In this document: in pieces, positions 30,683-39,855 of the stretch | How the letters are laid out: each line of letters opens with the position of its first letter | How positions within the stretch are numbered: position 1 is the stretch's first letter | DNA from: Lyngbya sp. HA4199-MV5 | GTDB taxonomy: Bacteria; Cyanobacteriota; Cyanobacteriia; Leptolyngbyales; Leptolyngbyaceae | Direction of reading: 5' to 3' | Assembly: GCA_019359375.1 (NCBI GenBank) | Contig: JAHHHL010000008.1 | Location: 1 to 64,000 of the forward strand | DNA length: 64,000 nt | Translations under genes and position numbers: made by a program | Notes under the pieces: model-generated | Told to the model about the DNA's origin: nothing | What the model saw: only the letters and a program-made list of their open reading frames with translations | Databases searched by the model: none

Positions 30683-32893
30683 GATCGGTAGCCAAACGGA
30701 GAATGTACTGCCGTTTCCTACCGTTGAGTGAACAGAAACGCGCCCGCCGTGTAGCTCTGCCAACTGCTTGGTGAGCGAAAGCCCAAGCCCTGACCCTTCG
30801 TACTTGCGATCGCTGTCAACATCGAGTTGCTGAAAGGATTGAAACAAGAGGTGCTGTTTTTCTGGTGCAATACCAATGCCTGTATCGGTTACTTCTAGCA
30901 CCAGAAAATCGTTATCGGGTGCAGTGCCACTGGATGTGTTCTCTGTCGCTATGGATGGCAGCGTGTTGGTTTCTAACTCTAGCCCAGATGCTAAACGACT
31001 GCTGATGGTAATCGTGCCGCCCTCTGGCGTGAACTTCACAGCATTCGATAGGTAGTTCAGCAAGATTTGGACAACGCGCTGTTTGTCCACCATGATTGAC
31101 TCCACAGCTAGCGGCAAGGTGAGTGAAATAACTTGTCGCTTCTCGATCGCGCGCACTTCCACCAGTTCGATCGCGCTCTGGCACAAGGCGACGACATCAA
31201 CGTCTGCTTTGTTCAATTCCTGCTTACCCGCTTCAATTTTGGCAAGGTCAAGCAAATCATTGATGAGACTCAACAAATGATCGCCACTGCTATGAATCAA
31301 CGCAAGATACTGCTGCTGTTTAGCATTGACAGGACCAAAATGCTGTTGTAGCAACACGGTTGACAGCCCTAACACGGATGTTAAAGGAGTCCGTAGTTCG
31401 TGAGACATATTGGCAATAAAGTTGGACTTAAAGCGATTGAGTTCTTGCTCCTTTGCCAGAGACTTCTGCATCTCCTCTTCAGCCTGCTTCCGTTGGATAA
31501 ACAGTCCAAGTTCGGTAGAAGCGGCAATCAAATCAATCAGCCGTCGGTCTTCCTGGCGTGCTTCAAACATGTAAAAGACGAGGATCGCAATGACTTCATC
31601 ATTTGCCAGCAACGGAATGCCTAACGTTGCTTTTAACCCTGCTGCCATTGCGACCTCAGCCCGGAGATAGGTGGTTGTCTCTAGAGACACATCTTGATGC
31701 CATTCGGTACGTTTAGAAACCCAGATGCGACCCGGCAAACCAACCCCTGGCGGAAATGCGAAGGTCTCACTCTGCCGCCTAAAGGTTGTCAAACGCTCCG
31801 TTTTGCTATACCAGGCAGGGCTGCACTCCATCACGGTTTTGTCCAGATTGGGCACCCACGCCTCCCCAAACTCCCACTGAGTTGCTTCACATACTTTTTG
31901 CAGCGCTACCCGTAACGCAGAATGAAAATCGGCAGACGTTACAATTGCCTGTGTAACGGTCTTTAAAAGCTGACGATCTTGCTCTGCCTCTTTGCGATCG
32001 GTGATATCGACACAAGAGCCAATAAAACCAGCAAACGTTCCATCGGGTAAATACCAGGGCACTCCGGTTTCTAGCATCCAGCGGTATTCACTATCGGCTC
32101 GTCTCAGACGATAATCAATGGTGAATGGCTCGCGAGACGCGATCGCGGCTGTGTAGCACTGTGCCAGGGACGAGCGATCGTCTGGATATACACCTTCCTG
32201 CCAACCGTTTCCTGCTTCTTCAGCGAACGATCGTCCAGTAAAGTTGAGCCAGGTCTGGTTATGGAAGATGCAGCCCTGCACTGGATCATCAATCCAGATC
32301 AGCACGGGAGCGCTATCGGCGATCGTCCGAAACCGCGTTTCACTTTCGCGTATGGCGGCTTCATTGCGCTGAAGCTCACGCGTCAGGTGCTCAAACTCTA
32401 GCAATTTTCGTCGCAGCTCTAGCTGTGCGATGACCTGACGACTCAGGGCTTTCAAGGAGTTAATTTGCTGGGAAGTCAGTTTACGTGGGGCAAAATCAAC
32501 GACACACAGTGTTCCCAGCGCATGACCATCTGGCATAACCAGCGGCATTCCGGCATAGAATCGAACGTGAGGCTCAGCTACCACGGCTGGATGATTGGCA
32601 AAGCGCTCATCGGCTAAAGTCTCTGGCACGAGCAAGAGGTCAGGTTGCAAAATTGCATGGCTACAAAAGGCAACGTCGCGTGGCGTTTCCACTAGATCTA
32701 TCCCCACCTTTGCCTTAAACCATTGGCGATGGGCATCGATTAAGCTCATCAGCGCGATCGGCGTATCGCAGATACAAGCCGCTAAGTGGGCGAGATCATC
32801 AAACGCAACTTCAGGGTCCGTATCGAGGATGCGATATTGATGCAGGCTACGTAGTCTGCCGGATTCATCATTGGGGAGGGGAGCGATCGACAT
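30680..32893 (-). CDS. GAF-PAS-GAF histidine kinase
   Basis: 737-residue soluble hybrid-free kinase. An N-terminal GAF domain (about 15-165) is of the LRSLHQYRILDTDPE..FDDLAHLA type. PAS/PAC covers about 175-300 (SAPVLIWIDD, GFIGSCVDITDRK). A second GAF spans about 305-465 (CEATQWEFGEAWVPN, GLPGRIW). HisKA follows with MSHELRTPLTSVLGLS near 485. HATPase has LLNYLSNAVKFTPEGG, DTGIGIAPE and GSGLGLSLTKQLAELHGG. Neither GAF has an obvious bilin cysteine, so it is probably not a photoreceptor. No response regulator is next to it. The TAG stop comes from a MITE. Confidence 0.85.
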   Translation of the reverse strand: MSIAPLPNDESGRLRSLHQYRILDTDPEVAFDDLAHLAACICDTPIALMSLIDAHRQWFKAKVGIDLVETPRDVAFCSHAILQPDLLLVPETLADERFANHPAVVAEPHVRFYAGMPLVMPDGHALGTLCVVDFAPRKLTSQQINSLKALSRQVIAQLELRRKLLEFEHLTRELQRNEAAIRESETRFRTIADSAPVLIWIDDPVQGCIFHNQTWLNFTGRSFAEEAGNGWQEGVYPDDRSSLAQCYTAAIASREPFTIDYRLRRADSEYRWMLETGVPWYLPDGTFAGFIGSCVDITDRKEAEQDRQLLKTVTQAIVTSADFHSALRVALQKVCEATQWEFGEAWVPNLDKTVMECSPAWYSKTERLTTFRRQSETFAFPPGVGLPGRIWVSKRTEWHQDVSLETTTYLRAEVAMAAGLKATLGIPLLANDEVIAILVFYMFEARQEDRRLIDLIAASTELGLFIQRKQAEEEMQKSLAKEQELNRFKSNFIANMSHELRTPLTSVLGLSTVLLQQHFGPVNAKQQQYLALIHSSGDHLLSLINDLLDLAKIEAGKQELNKADVDVVALCQSAIELVEVRAIEKRQVISLTLPLAVESIMVDKQRVVQILLNYLSNAVKFTPEGGTITISSRLASGLELETNTLPSIATENTSSGTAPDNDFLVLEVTDTGIGIAPEKQHLLFQSFQQLDVDSDRKYEGSGLGLSLTKQLAELHGGRVSVHSTVGNGSTFSVWLPI

Positions 32894-33238
32894 AAGATTC
32901 AGGATGATGCAGTGGCACGTAACCGATCAGCAATAGCGACCATTGCCATTGCGCCTAAGGGAACGCTTTCAAAGCTGAACCCTTAAAAGTGGCTGGTAAC
33001 AAGCATCACGGAGGGTTTGAGTCCCAGCATGAGAGGTGCTGGAGCTTAATGTACTGTTACATGATACCCAGTTAGCAACGTTAAATTGAGACGATCGATC
33101 TCACCATCATGCTCAAATTGAACCGTTAAGACTGAGCGAAGGAGGTGATTGAAGGCAGACAAACCTGTGTAAACCTGGCAATGCTTAGGTCGCCCTAAAT
33201 AAATTTTAGACGAAGATTAATTGCGACTCAAGGTCTGG
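32894..33238. other. Gene-free interval
   Basis: No gene is visible. A perfect Shine-Dalgarno-like string, AAGGAGGTGATT at 33139-33150, is not followed by any reading frame longer than about 16 codons. A small CCAGCA/TGCTGG hairpin lies at 33024-33042. Confidence 0.5.
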
Positions 33239-33958
33239 TTACACTTTAAGCTCTGCTAAACCCAGATAGCGAATTCCTAGCGGCGAGACATCAAAGCGGC
33301 AGGGTAAGACGTGTAAGCCAAGGGCGATCGCCTCTCGCAGCAACGTTCCATACAGTGGGTCGGCGCTATCTCCTGGTGCAAAGTAGGAGCAATCATTCCG
33401 ATTGATGAAGTAAAGCATGACGGCGGTTGCCTCAGGTAGCAGCGCTGTCAATTCACGTAGATGCTTTTGTCCACGGGTCGTCACCGTATCGGGAAACAGC
33501 GCTAGGTCGCCTTGTACCCAGGTCGTGTTTTTGACTTCGATGTAAATGGGGCGATCGCGCCCTGCCAGCAAAAAATCAACCCGACTCTTCTTGTCCTGTC
33601 CATAAGGCACCTCAACCCGAATCTCGCTGTATTCACCCAATTCTGGAATTACCTTTGCGATCAGCGCCAAATTCACAACCCGATTGGGCAGGCTGGTATT
33701 TACACCGACCCAGGTTGGTACGGTATCGCAGACCTCAATCAATTCCCAGGTGTAGGGCAGTTTCCGGTTTGGGGTAGCGCTGGCAGACACATAGACTTTG
33801 TTACCAGGCAGGTAAACGCCCGTCATAGGTCCTGTATTGGGGCAGTGCGCTGTAATCACTTCGCCTGTCGCCAGCTCAATGTCGGCAAAAAACCGCTTGT
33901 ACCGCTTGAGAAGAATGCCGGGATAAAGCGTTGGGTATTGGTAAAGAAACTCAGTCAT
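33239..33958 (-). CDS. sfsA: Sugar fermentation stimulation protein homologue SfsA
   Basis: 239-residue SfsA-family protein: LKRYKRFFADIELATGE, AHCPNTGPMTGVYLPG, RKLPYTWELI, NRVVNLAL, KSRVDFLL, IYIEVKNTTW, FPDTVTTRGQKHLREL and FINRNDC. The acidic/EVKN core suggests a nuclease-like fold, and the family binds DNA. Its role in cyanobacteria is unclear. It stands alone. Confidence 0.92.
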   Translation of the reverse strand: MTEFLYQYPTLYPGILLKRYKRFFADIELATGEVITAHCPNTGPMTGVYLPGNKVYVSASATPNRKLPYTWELIEVCDTVPTWVGVNTSLPNRVVNLALIAKVIPELGEYSEIRVEVPYGQDKKSRVDFLLAGRDRPIYIEVKNTTWVQGDLALFPDTVTTRGQKHLRELTALLPEATAVMLYFINRNDCSYFAPGDSADPLYGTLLREAIALGLHVLPCRFDVSPLGIRYLGLAELKV

Positions 33959-34101
33959 AGAGCGTGAGAAAGCGATGCGATAAAGCTACATACAGTATGG
34001 CTACTACTATCGCTGGTTTCTCGTTTCGTTGGGGAACACTAGGTCATGATTGCCGCCGAGTAAGCTGCTTTAGAGTGGTTCTATTTAATGCAGAAAGTCT
34101 A

Positions 34102-34554
34102 ATGCAGAAAGTTCGCCTTCGCTTATTGACACTGTTTTTAGGCTGCGGTGCTGTAGGGTGGTTGCTCATGCGCTACCAGGCTTCTCTTGTTGTTTGGTTG
34201 CTTACAGAAGCACTGATGCTGTATCTAGCCTGGGCAGGGACTGGCGCGATCGCCCTCTCTGTGGTCGGTGCGCTGGGACTGATCTGGAGTGCCACGCTCT
34301 TTCATGGCAAAGCCGAGTTTTTGGTCTGGTTGGGTCTACCGTTCACGCCAGCACAGCATTGGGCTACTGAATTGATCCTAAATTGGCTCCTGGCGACGGT
34401 GCTGATTTTCAACCTTGCGTTTACCAGTCAATGGTTGCAAATACAGGGTTATCGCAGAACCAAAGCGTTTTATCTGCTGGCGATCGTCACGAGTTTTGGT
34501 TTAACCCTGGTGCAGCTCATGAGACTATTGTTGCCTTTTCCCTCTTACCTGTAG
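34102..34554 (+). CDS. Small integral membrane protein, unknown
   Basis: About 150 residues with four or five hydrophobic helices (LLTLFLGCGAVGWLL, LLTEALMLYLAWAGTGAIAL, LILNWLLATVLIFNLAF, FYLLAIVTSFGLTLVQL). ATG 34102 is chosen because upstream residues are not membrane-like. The start sits inside a duplicated 12-base sequence (AATGCAGAAAGT twice at 34087-34112). Family not recognised. The next gene begins eight bases after the stop, so they are likely co-transcribed. Confidence 0.65.
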   Translation: MQKVRLRLLTLFLGCGAVGWLLMRYQASLVVWLLTEALMLYLAWAGTGAIALSVVGALGLIWSATLFHGKAEFLVWLGLPFTPAQHWATELILNWLLATVLIFNLAFTSQWLQIQGYRRTKAFYLLAIVTSFGLTLVQLMRLLLPFPSYL

Positions 34555-34561
34555 AAATTTT

Positions 34562-35005
34562 GTGAACGCTTCCAACCATACAAATGCCTCTCCTTACACC
34601 TCCCGCACGCCTGATGACTACTTAAACAGACTTGCCTTACCCATTCGAGAAAGCCTGACTCCAGAGCAATTAGAGGCATTCCATCAGCTTTTGAGTGAAG
34701 CGATTCCAAAGCCGTCTGCCAAACTTGTAGACTTACGCTTTGTGATTGATCTGGTGGTGTCGCGCTTTTATGTCGTGCTGTTTGTGGGTCAAGATAGACG
34801 TGCTAAACAGCGAAAATATATACCGCGATCGCTCACCAAAATTGGCAATACGATCGCGGTTTTAATCATTCTCTTAGGCGCTAATTTAGCGCTCAGCGCG
34901 TTCATTCTCTTAGCTGGTTATTTGCTTAAATCGGCGATCGGGTTCGATCTACTTCCGGGTCATTTTCCCAACACGGTAAAGCACTTTTTCGATCGTTCCA
35001 CCTGA
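34562..35005 (+). CDS. Small membrane protein, unknown
   Basis: 147 residues starting at GTG. A hydrophilic N-terminal half (LTPEQLEAFHQLLSEAIPKPSAKLVDLRF, in parts) is followed by one or two membrane helices (IAVLIILLGANLALSAFILLAGYLL, in parts). A short basic segment, RAKQRKYIPRSL, precedes the helix. Family not recognised. It pairs with the preceding membrane protein and is followed by a MITE 18 bases later. Confidence 0.65.
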   Translation: MNASNHTNASPYTSRTPDDYLNRLALPIRESLTPEQLEAFHQLLSEAIPKPSAKLVDLRFVIDLVVSRFYVVLFVGQDRRAKQRKYIPRSLTKIGNTIAVLIILLGANLALSAFILLAGYLLKSAIGFDLLPGHFPNTVKHFFDRST

Positions 35006-35022
35006 TCGAAAGCCCTCATCCC

Positions 35023-35153
35023 TAGGGGCTGTCATCAATTACGACTACACATTGCTTGTAACAAGGGTTCCAGCCCCCTAACCTCGTGTGTTGGGACGAG
35101 CGCGACTATGCTGACACCGCCAGGTTTCGGAGCTGAATTGATGACGCGCCCTA
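35023..35153. mobile_element. MITE of about 130 bp, copy C
   Basis: Starts TAGGGGCTGTCATCAATT and ends AATTGATGACGCGCCCTA with TA on both sides. The right boundary, read on the minus strand as TAG, is the stop codon of cysA. Sequence is close to copy A over its full length. Confidence 0.88.
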
Positions 35154-36176
35154 AATGCCACTACCAGCATTTTGCAGCACAAACGATTTCGCTTTCTTGG
35201 GCTTCAGGTAGACTTTTTGCTTTGGCTTGAGATCTAGTTGGTCAAACTTTTCTCGCGTCAAAAAGACATTTACAGTTTGCCCATCTTCCAGCGTTAGCTC
35301 TGCCTGAATTTCCCAGCCTAGATGCACTAAGCGTTCTAAGATTGCTGGTGCGCTTGCAACTCCAGGCGTTGTTTCAATCACGATATCGTGGGGACGCAAG
35401 AACGTTTCAGGTTGGGTGGCATCAATGCCATTGCTCTGAAAAATTTGTGAATGACTGGGCAGCACATTCACTGGTCCAATGAAGCCCATCACAAACGGGG
35501 TTACAGGGTGGTCATAAATTTCAGCCGGACTGCCGACCTGTTCAACCTTACCGTGATTCATCACCACCAGTTCATCAGAGACTTCCATCGCCTCTTCCTG
35601 GTCGTGGGTGACAAAGACAGTGGTTACGTTTACCTTGTCGTGCAAATGGCGCAACCAACTCCGCAGATCTTTCCGCACTTTGGCATCCAGCGCTCCAAAC
35701 GGTTCATCCAGCAATAGGACGTTTGGTTCGATCGCCAAGGCTCTCGCCAGCGCCACCCGTTGCCGTTGTCCACCCGAAAGCTGAGATGGGTAGCGATCGC
35801 CCAGACCATGCAACTGCACCAGATTCAGCAGTTCGTTGACTCGTTCGACAACGCGATTTTTCTTCCACTTAGCAATTTCTAACCCAAAGCCAATGTTTTG
35901 GCGAATGGTGAGGTGTTTAAACAGGGCATAATGCTGAAAGACAAACCCAACCTGACGGTCTTGCACGCTAGCGTTTGTGGCATCTCTCCCTGTAAGCAAG
36001 ATCTTGCCGCTGTCAGGTTTTTCTAAGCCAGCGATCAGCCGCAACAGCGTTGATTTTCCAGAGCCGGACGGTCCTAACAGGGCTACGAGTGAGCCTGTCT
36101 TGATTTCAACGCTGACCTCGTCAACCGCTTTGAAATTGCCGAACTGCTTTGAAACGTTGTCAACGGTAATCCCCAC
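35151..36176 (-). CDS. cysA: Sulfate/thiosulfate ABC transporter ATP-binding protein
   Basis: 341-residue CysA-type ATPase. Walker A is GPSGSGKST, the Q-loop lies in [11 protein letters not shown], the signature is [15 protein letters not shown], Walker B is [12 protein letters not shown], and the switch His is in VTHDQEEA. The C-terminal TOBE-like regulatory domain includes LRPHDIVI. It powers sulfate uptake together with CysT/CysW and a binding protein, none of which is in the window. The start is GTG with AGGAG upstream. It has no Cys and only three internal Met, which fits synthesis under sulfur shortage. A MITE provides the stop codon. Confidence 0.88.
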   Translation of the reverse strand: MGITVDNVSKQFGNFKAVDEVSVEIKTGSLVALLGPSGSGKSTLLRLIAGLEKPDSGKILLTGRDATNASVQDRQVGFVFQHYALFKHLTIRQNIGFGLEIAKWKKNRVVERVNELLNLVQLHGLGDRYPSQLSGGQRQRVALARALAIEPNVLLLDEPFGALDAKVRKDLRSWLRHLHDKVNVTTVFVTHDQEEAMEVSDELVVMNHGKVEQVGSPAEIYDHPVTPFVMGFIGPVNVLPSHSQIFQSNGIDATQPETFLRPHDIVIETTPGVASAPAILERLVHLGWEIQAELTLEDGQTVNVFLTREKFDQLDLKPKQKVYLKPKKAKSFVLQNAGSGI

Positions 36177-36464
36177 AGTATAAACTCCTAGTCACTACAG
36201 AATAGACCGATCGAAAATACCCGGCTCTTTGATTGGAATACCGTAGTTCTACCATAAATTGAGGCAAGTTGATCTCAAATCTACCAACTTTGGTAGTTGC
36301 AGTCTGTTAGCACTACGGTTTGATCAGAAGGTATGAGGCAGGATACTAACTGCTCTTCGCTTTTAGCGTTCACAACAGGCATCGGTGATGCTGACTGACC
36401 CAATGAATCTGGCGGTTCTAACGTACCCGCTTTTCAAAGCGCCCACAGCGACCCCTTTGACGCA

Positions 36465-37607
36465 TCAAGATGGAGTCAAGCTTTGGGAGGTTGTTTCTGC
36501 GATCGGGTGCGGTGGCTCTTCTGGTTCGATCGGATACGCTGGAGTTGATTCACCCTGACTGGCGCGTTCATCATCCGCTGGAAGATTTAAATCCTCCAAA
36601 ACATCCTGAATAAAGCCTGCCACTGGTACAGCCGTCAGGAGACCTGGCAAGCCAGCGATTTTTGTGCCAACCAGGAGCGAAATGATGACCCAAATGGGTT
36701 TGAGTCCTGTAAAGCCTCCTAAAACGCGTGGTGCGATCGCCTGATCGACAAATTGATCAATGACCGCAGCCGTAACGAGCGTTTTGACTCCTAACCCCAC
36801 ATCTTGCGCTGCCACCAAAAGGCTAATCAGCCCAAAACTCAAGACATCCCCAAACGGAATCAGGGTCATTAGCCCGACTAAAAGCCCAAGCAGCAGGCTG
36901 TAGGGCACGTTGAGCAAAAAGAATGCGATCGTTAACGTGGTACCCATGATCAATCCCATCGTGGCTTGACCAATGAAGTACCGATGGAAATTACTTTCTA
37001 ACTGTTGACCCATGCGACCGCGGTATTTGAGCGGCACCCACCGAAACACACCATCCCAGATGCGCCGACCATCCAACAGCAGATAGAGTGTGAGGACAAT
37101 GACCAACAAGCCTTCCGAAAGACTGCCGATCGCATCCAGGGTCAGCGTCAGTGTTTCGTCCGCTACCGTTTGTATCTCGGTTGGCAGGCGATCGGATAGT
37201 TGAGTAATCAAGCGGCTCAAATTGATAGGCAATCGACGACTCAGCGCCCAAGCTTGCAATGCTTCCAGCTTTTGACTGACAGTGTTCACCCAATCGGGGA
37301 GCAGCGTAACAATCTCCGTCAACTGCGCTACCACGGTTGGAAACAGCGTCACTCCAAGCATCACCAGCACAACCAGGCTAATGACCACTACAATCAAGAC
37401 CGCATAGCCACGTTTGAGACCACGCTCATACAGAAACTGCACCGGGTAGTTGAGCACATACGCCAGAACAGCCGAAAGGATGAAAACGGTAAAGAGCGGC
37501 TCAAAGTAATTCACCAATTGAAGTAAGACCCAACCGTTGAGGACGATCAGCGGCAGAGTCAGTCGAGTCTTGAGCCATTGATTCCAGGGATCAGGCAGTG
37601 CAGGCAT
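36465..37607 (-). CDS. AI-2E family transporter
   Basis: 380-residue membrane protein with about seven to eight helices and the family pattern: paired N-terminal helices (LPLIVLNGWVLLQLVNYFEP), a long soluble loop with amphipathic segments (about 90-165), then YRGRMGQQLESNFHRYFIGQ and conserved LTLIPFGDVLSF and GLKPIWVIISLLVG. The C-terminal tail of about 40 residues is Pro/Glu-rich. Members act as exporters or Na+/H+ antiporters; the substrate here is unknown. It stands alone. Confidence 0.85.
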   Translation of the reverse strand: MPALPDPWNQWLKTRLTLPLIVLNGWVLLQLVNYFEPLFTVFILSAVLAYVLNYPVQFLYERGLKRGYAVLIVVVISLVVLVMLGVTLFPTVVAQLTEIVTLLPDWVNTVSQKLEALQAWALSRRLPINLSRLITQLSDRLPTEIQTVADETLTLTLDAIGSLSEGLLVIVLTLYLLLDGRRIWDGVFRWVPLKYRGRMGQQLESNFHRYFIGQATMGLIMGTTLTIAFFLLNVPYSLLLGLLVGLMTLIPFGDVLSFGLISLLVAAQDVGLGVKTLVTAAVIDQFVDQAIAPRVLGGFTGLKPIWVIISLLVGTKIAGLPGLLTAVPVAGFIQDVLEDLNLPADDERASQGESTPAYPIEPEEPPHPIAETTSQSLTPS

Positions 37608-37611
37608 AGAG

Positions 37612-37810
37612 AGGGAGTGGGGAGTGGGGAGTGGGGAGTGGGGAATCAGGAGTCAGGAGTGGGTAGAGGACAGCAGTTAGGCTTCTTCTAATAACTAACA
37701 ACTAACAACTAACAACTACATTCAGTGGTCAGTTTTTTAGCCTACTACGCCGCAGAAGCAAGCTACAGCCTTCTGCCTTCTGCCTTCTGCCCTCTGCCCT
37801 CTGCCTTCTG
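37612..37810. repeat. Cluster of three heptamer tandem arrays
   Basis: Three different seven-base arrays follow one another: (GTGGGGA) four times at about 37618-37646, (CTAACAA) about four times at 37690-37718, and (CTTCTGC/CCTCTGC) six times at 37768-37810. They fill the gene-free space between the AI-2E gene and the permease gene. Short tandem heptamers are known from filamentous cyanobacteria. Confidence 0.75.
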
Positions 37811-37885
37811 TTTGAGCCTGTGCTTCTTCCACCCTACACCCTATACCCCATACCCTACACCCACCCTTCGGCATCTACCCCCCGT

Positions 37886-38740
37886 TCACGCATTACCCGA
37901 TCGTGGATCAAGCCCATCGCGCAGCCCATCGCCCAAAAGATTGAAGGCAAGCACCGTTAGCGTGATGAATAAGCCTGGAAAGAGCGTTGTCCAGGGCGCT
38001 GAGAGCGAGTAGCCACCCTTAAACGCATCCGAGAGCATGGTGCCAAGTTCTGGTGTGGGAGGTTGCGCACCCAGTCCTAGAAAACCCAGTCCAGCCGCTT
38101 CTAGCGTGGCGGTGCCGATCGACAGCGTTGCCTGTACCACGATCGGCGCAAGGCTGGCTGGCAGAATATGGTCGATGATGATGCGATCGTTCGTTGCCCC
38201 TAACGCTCGTGCTGCCTGCACAAATTCTTGCTCGCGTAGTGAAAGCACCATCGCACGAGTGAGGCGGGTGAAAATGGGAATTTGTACCACTCCAACGGCA
38301 ATGATGACGCTTTGCAACGTGGGACGTGCCACCGTTACGATGGCGATCGCCAGCAGAATGGAGGGAAACGCCAGCAAAATATCCGTTAGCCAGCCAATAA
38401 CCCGTTCTAGCCAGCCTCGAAAGTAGCCAGACAGCAGACCTAAGACCACGCCGATCGCCAGCCCCAATCCCACTGAGACAACGCTGATCAGCAACGATGT
38501 CCGAATGCCGTACCACACCAGCGTTAGCACATCACGCCCCAGTGAGTCTGTCCCAAACCAATGCGTTCCGGTTGGTGACGCAAGCCTTGCCAGGTAATCG
38601 CGATCGGTTGCTGGATCATAAGGATGTAGCACCGGAGCCAGCAACGCTAACGTAACCAGCGCGATCGTCAGGCTCAGCCCAATCTTGCCAGCCGTAGACT
38701 GCCAGAAGCGCTGGATGGTGCGATCAGTTATCTGTTGCAT
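37886..38740 (-). CDS. Peptide/nickel-type ABC transporter permease (DppC family)
   Basis: 284 residues with six helices. The conserved start ALLAPVLHPYDPATDRD and HWFGTDSLGRDVLTLVWYGIRTSL, plus the EAA loop EQEFVQAARALGATNDRIIIDHILPASLAP and C-terminal LNLLGDGLRDGLDPR-like sequence (FNLLGDGLRDGLDP), identify a DppC/OppC permease. DppB, ATPase and binding-protein partners are not next to it. Its substrate is likely oligopeptide or a related solute. Confidence 0.9.
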   Translation of the reverse strand: MQQITDRTIQRFWQSTAGKIGLSLTIALVTLALLAPVLHPYDPATDRDYLARLASPTGTHWFGTDSLGRDVLTLVWYGIRTSLLISVVSVGLGLAIGVVLGLLSGYFRGWLERVIGWLTDILLAFPSILLAIAIVTVARPTLQSVIIAVGVVQIPIFTRLTRAMVLSLREQEFVQAARALGATNDRIIIDHILPASLAPIVVQATLSIGTATLEAAGLGFLGLGAQPPTPELGTMLSDAFKGGYSLSAPWTTLFPGLFITLTVLAFNLLGDGLRDGLDPRSGNA

Positions 38741-38895
38741 GAGAGAGGGGCAAGGAGAGAGGAGTAAAAGGAAGTAGTCGTCACACGTAGCCCATCAATG
38801 CTGGATGTTACGTATGCTAACTTGAACTGACGTTACAAGCCTTTAGCCCTTGCCCCTCATACAGTCTGTAGCGAAACAGTCTGTAGCGAAACAGT

Positions 38896-39591
38896 TTATG
38901 GAGAAACAGCCTGTGGCAAATGTTGTCTGAGCGCCTCGCTACACTCGTCTACTGCAACACCTTGCGTCATGGCATTGAGAAGCGCTTCGTAGGCAGAAAC
39001 GTTGTCTTGAAGCAGGGTTTTAGCACGAAGGAGTGACCAGCGCTCTTTTTGATCACGTTCTGCTGGTGTTAAACCTAACTGTGTCAATAAACCTCTTAGC
39101 TTCTGGCGATCGTCTGCGCCCCCCTCAACATTGCCGTAGATCAGCGTTTCAGCGGCGATGCCTGCCATCCAGATGGTGCAGTAGCGATCGAGCAGTTGCC
39201 CGGATAGTTTCCCTTGCTCGATCGCGGCTTCGAGTTCCTGCGAGTCGAAGCGCACTCCACCCTGACCCGGATATCCTTGCTTAAGTGCATCCCAGGCATT
39301 TAATGTGTAGCCAACAGCAGGAATACCCAGTTGATGGGCAACGAGAAAATGTCCCGCTTCGTGACGAATGACCCGATCGCGGTGTTTAGCAGAAAACCGG
39401 GCAATCCAATCGAGCATCAGCGTTGAGCCTTGCCCACGCCAGCTCAAAGTATCCAGCGTTGCGAGTCCTAACATGCCAGCCGTGGCGATCGCAGGGACGA
39501 GCGGTGAGACGTTAATGATGGGTCCCAAAAGGCTCGTCATGGTGATGGTGAAAATGCCGATCGCCACCAGATTCAGCGACAGTTGATTCAT
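38896..39591 (-). CDS. M41-like membrane metalloprotease without ATPase domain
   Basis: 231 residues. Two N-terminal membrane helices (residues 5-50) are followed by a peptidase domain with zinc motif HEAGH (VIRHEAGHFLVAHQLGI), as in FtsH. The FtsH AAA ATPase module is absent. IAAETLIYGNVEGGADDRQKLRGLL (in parts) matches the FtsH helical region that carries a third zinc ligand. Stand-alone FtsH peptidase-like proteins occur in cyanobacteria and chloroplasts, and their function is poorly known. Confidence 0.8.
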   Translation of the reverse strand: MNQLSLNLVAIGIFTITMTSLLGPIINVSPLVPAIATAGMLGLATLDTLSWRGQGSTLMLDWIARFSAKHRDRVIRHEAGHFLVAHQLGIPAVGYTLNAWDALKQGYPGQGGVRFDSQELEAAIEQGKLSGQLLDRYCTIWMAGIAAETLIYGNVEGGADDRQKLRGLLTQLGLTPAERDQKERWSLLRAKTLLQDNVSAYEALLNAMTQGVAVDECSEALRQHLPQAVSP

Positions 39592-39855
39592 ATGACCGAT
39601 TATTAATATTTGTTGCTAATTCTAGCCTAGCAAGGAATGGGCAGGAGCGATCGCTGACTCTGCCCAACGATTAGCCAGTCAAATCTCAAGGTTATTGGGG
39701 TTATGCTGCCTTACGCTTCTCCTTGAGTTATTAAATTGCTATGATCGCACTCTTCCATCGAAGCGGGAGATAGTAGAGCGAATCATGCGGCGTTTGGTTA
39801 GGAGTGTGGCAATGAATTATGGAGGGTACGGCGAGTCAGAATGGTGGCGATCGCA

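Noticed and set aside
35151-36176. cysA truncated by the MITE
   Set aside because: Length (341) and a complete C-terminal domain fit the family; the MITE only recreates the stop codon.
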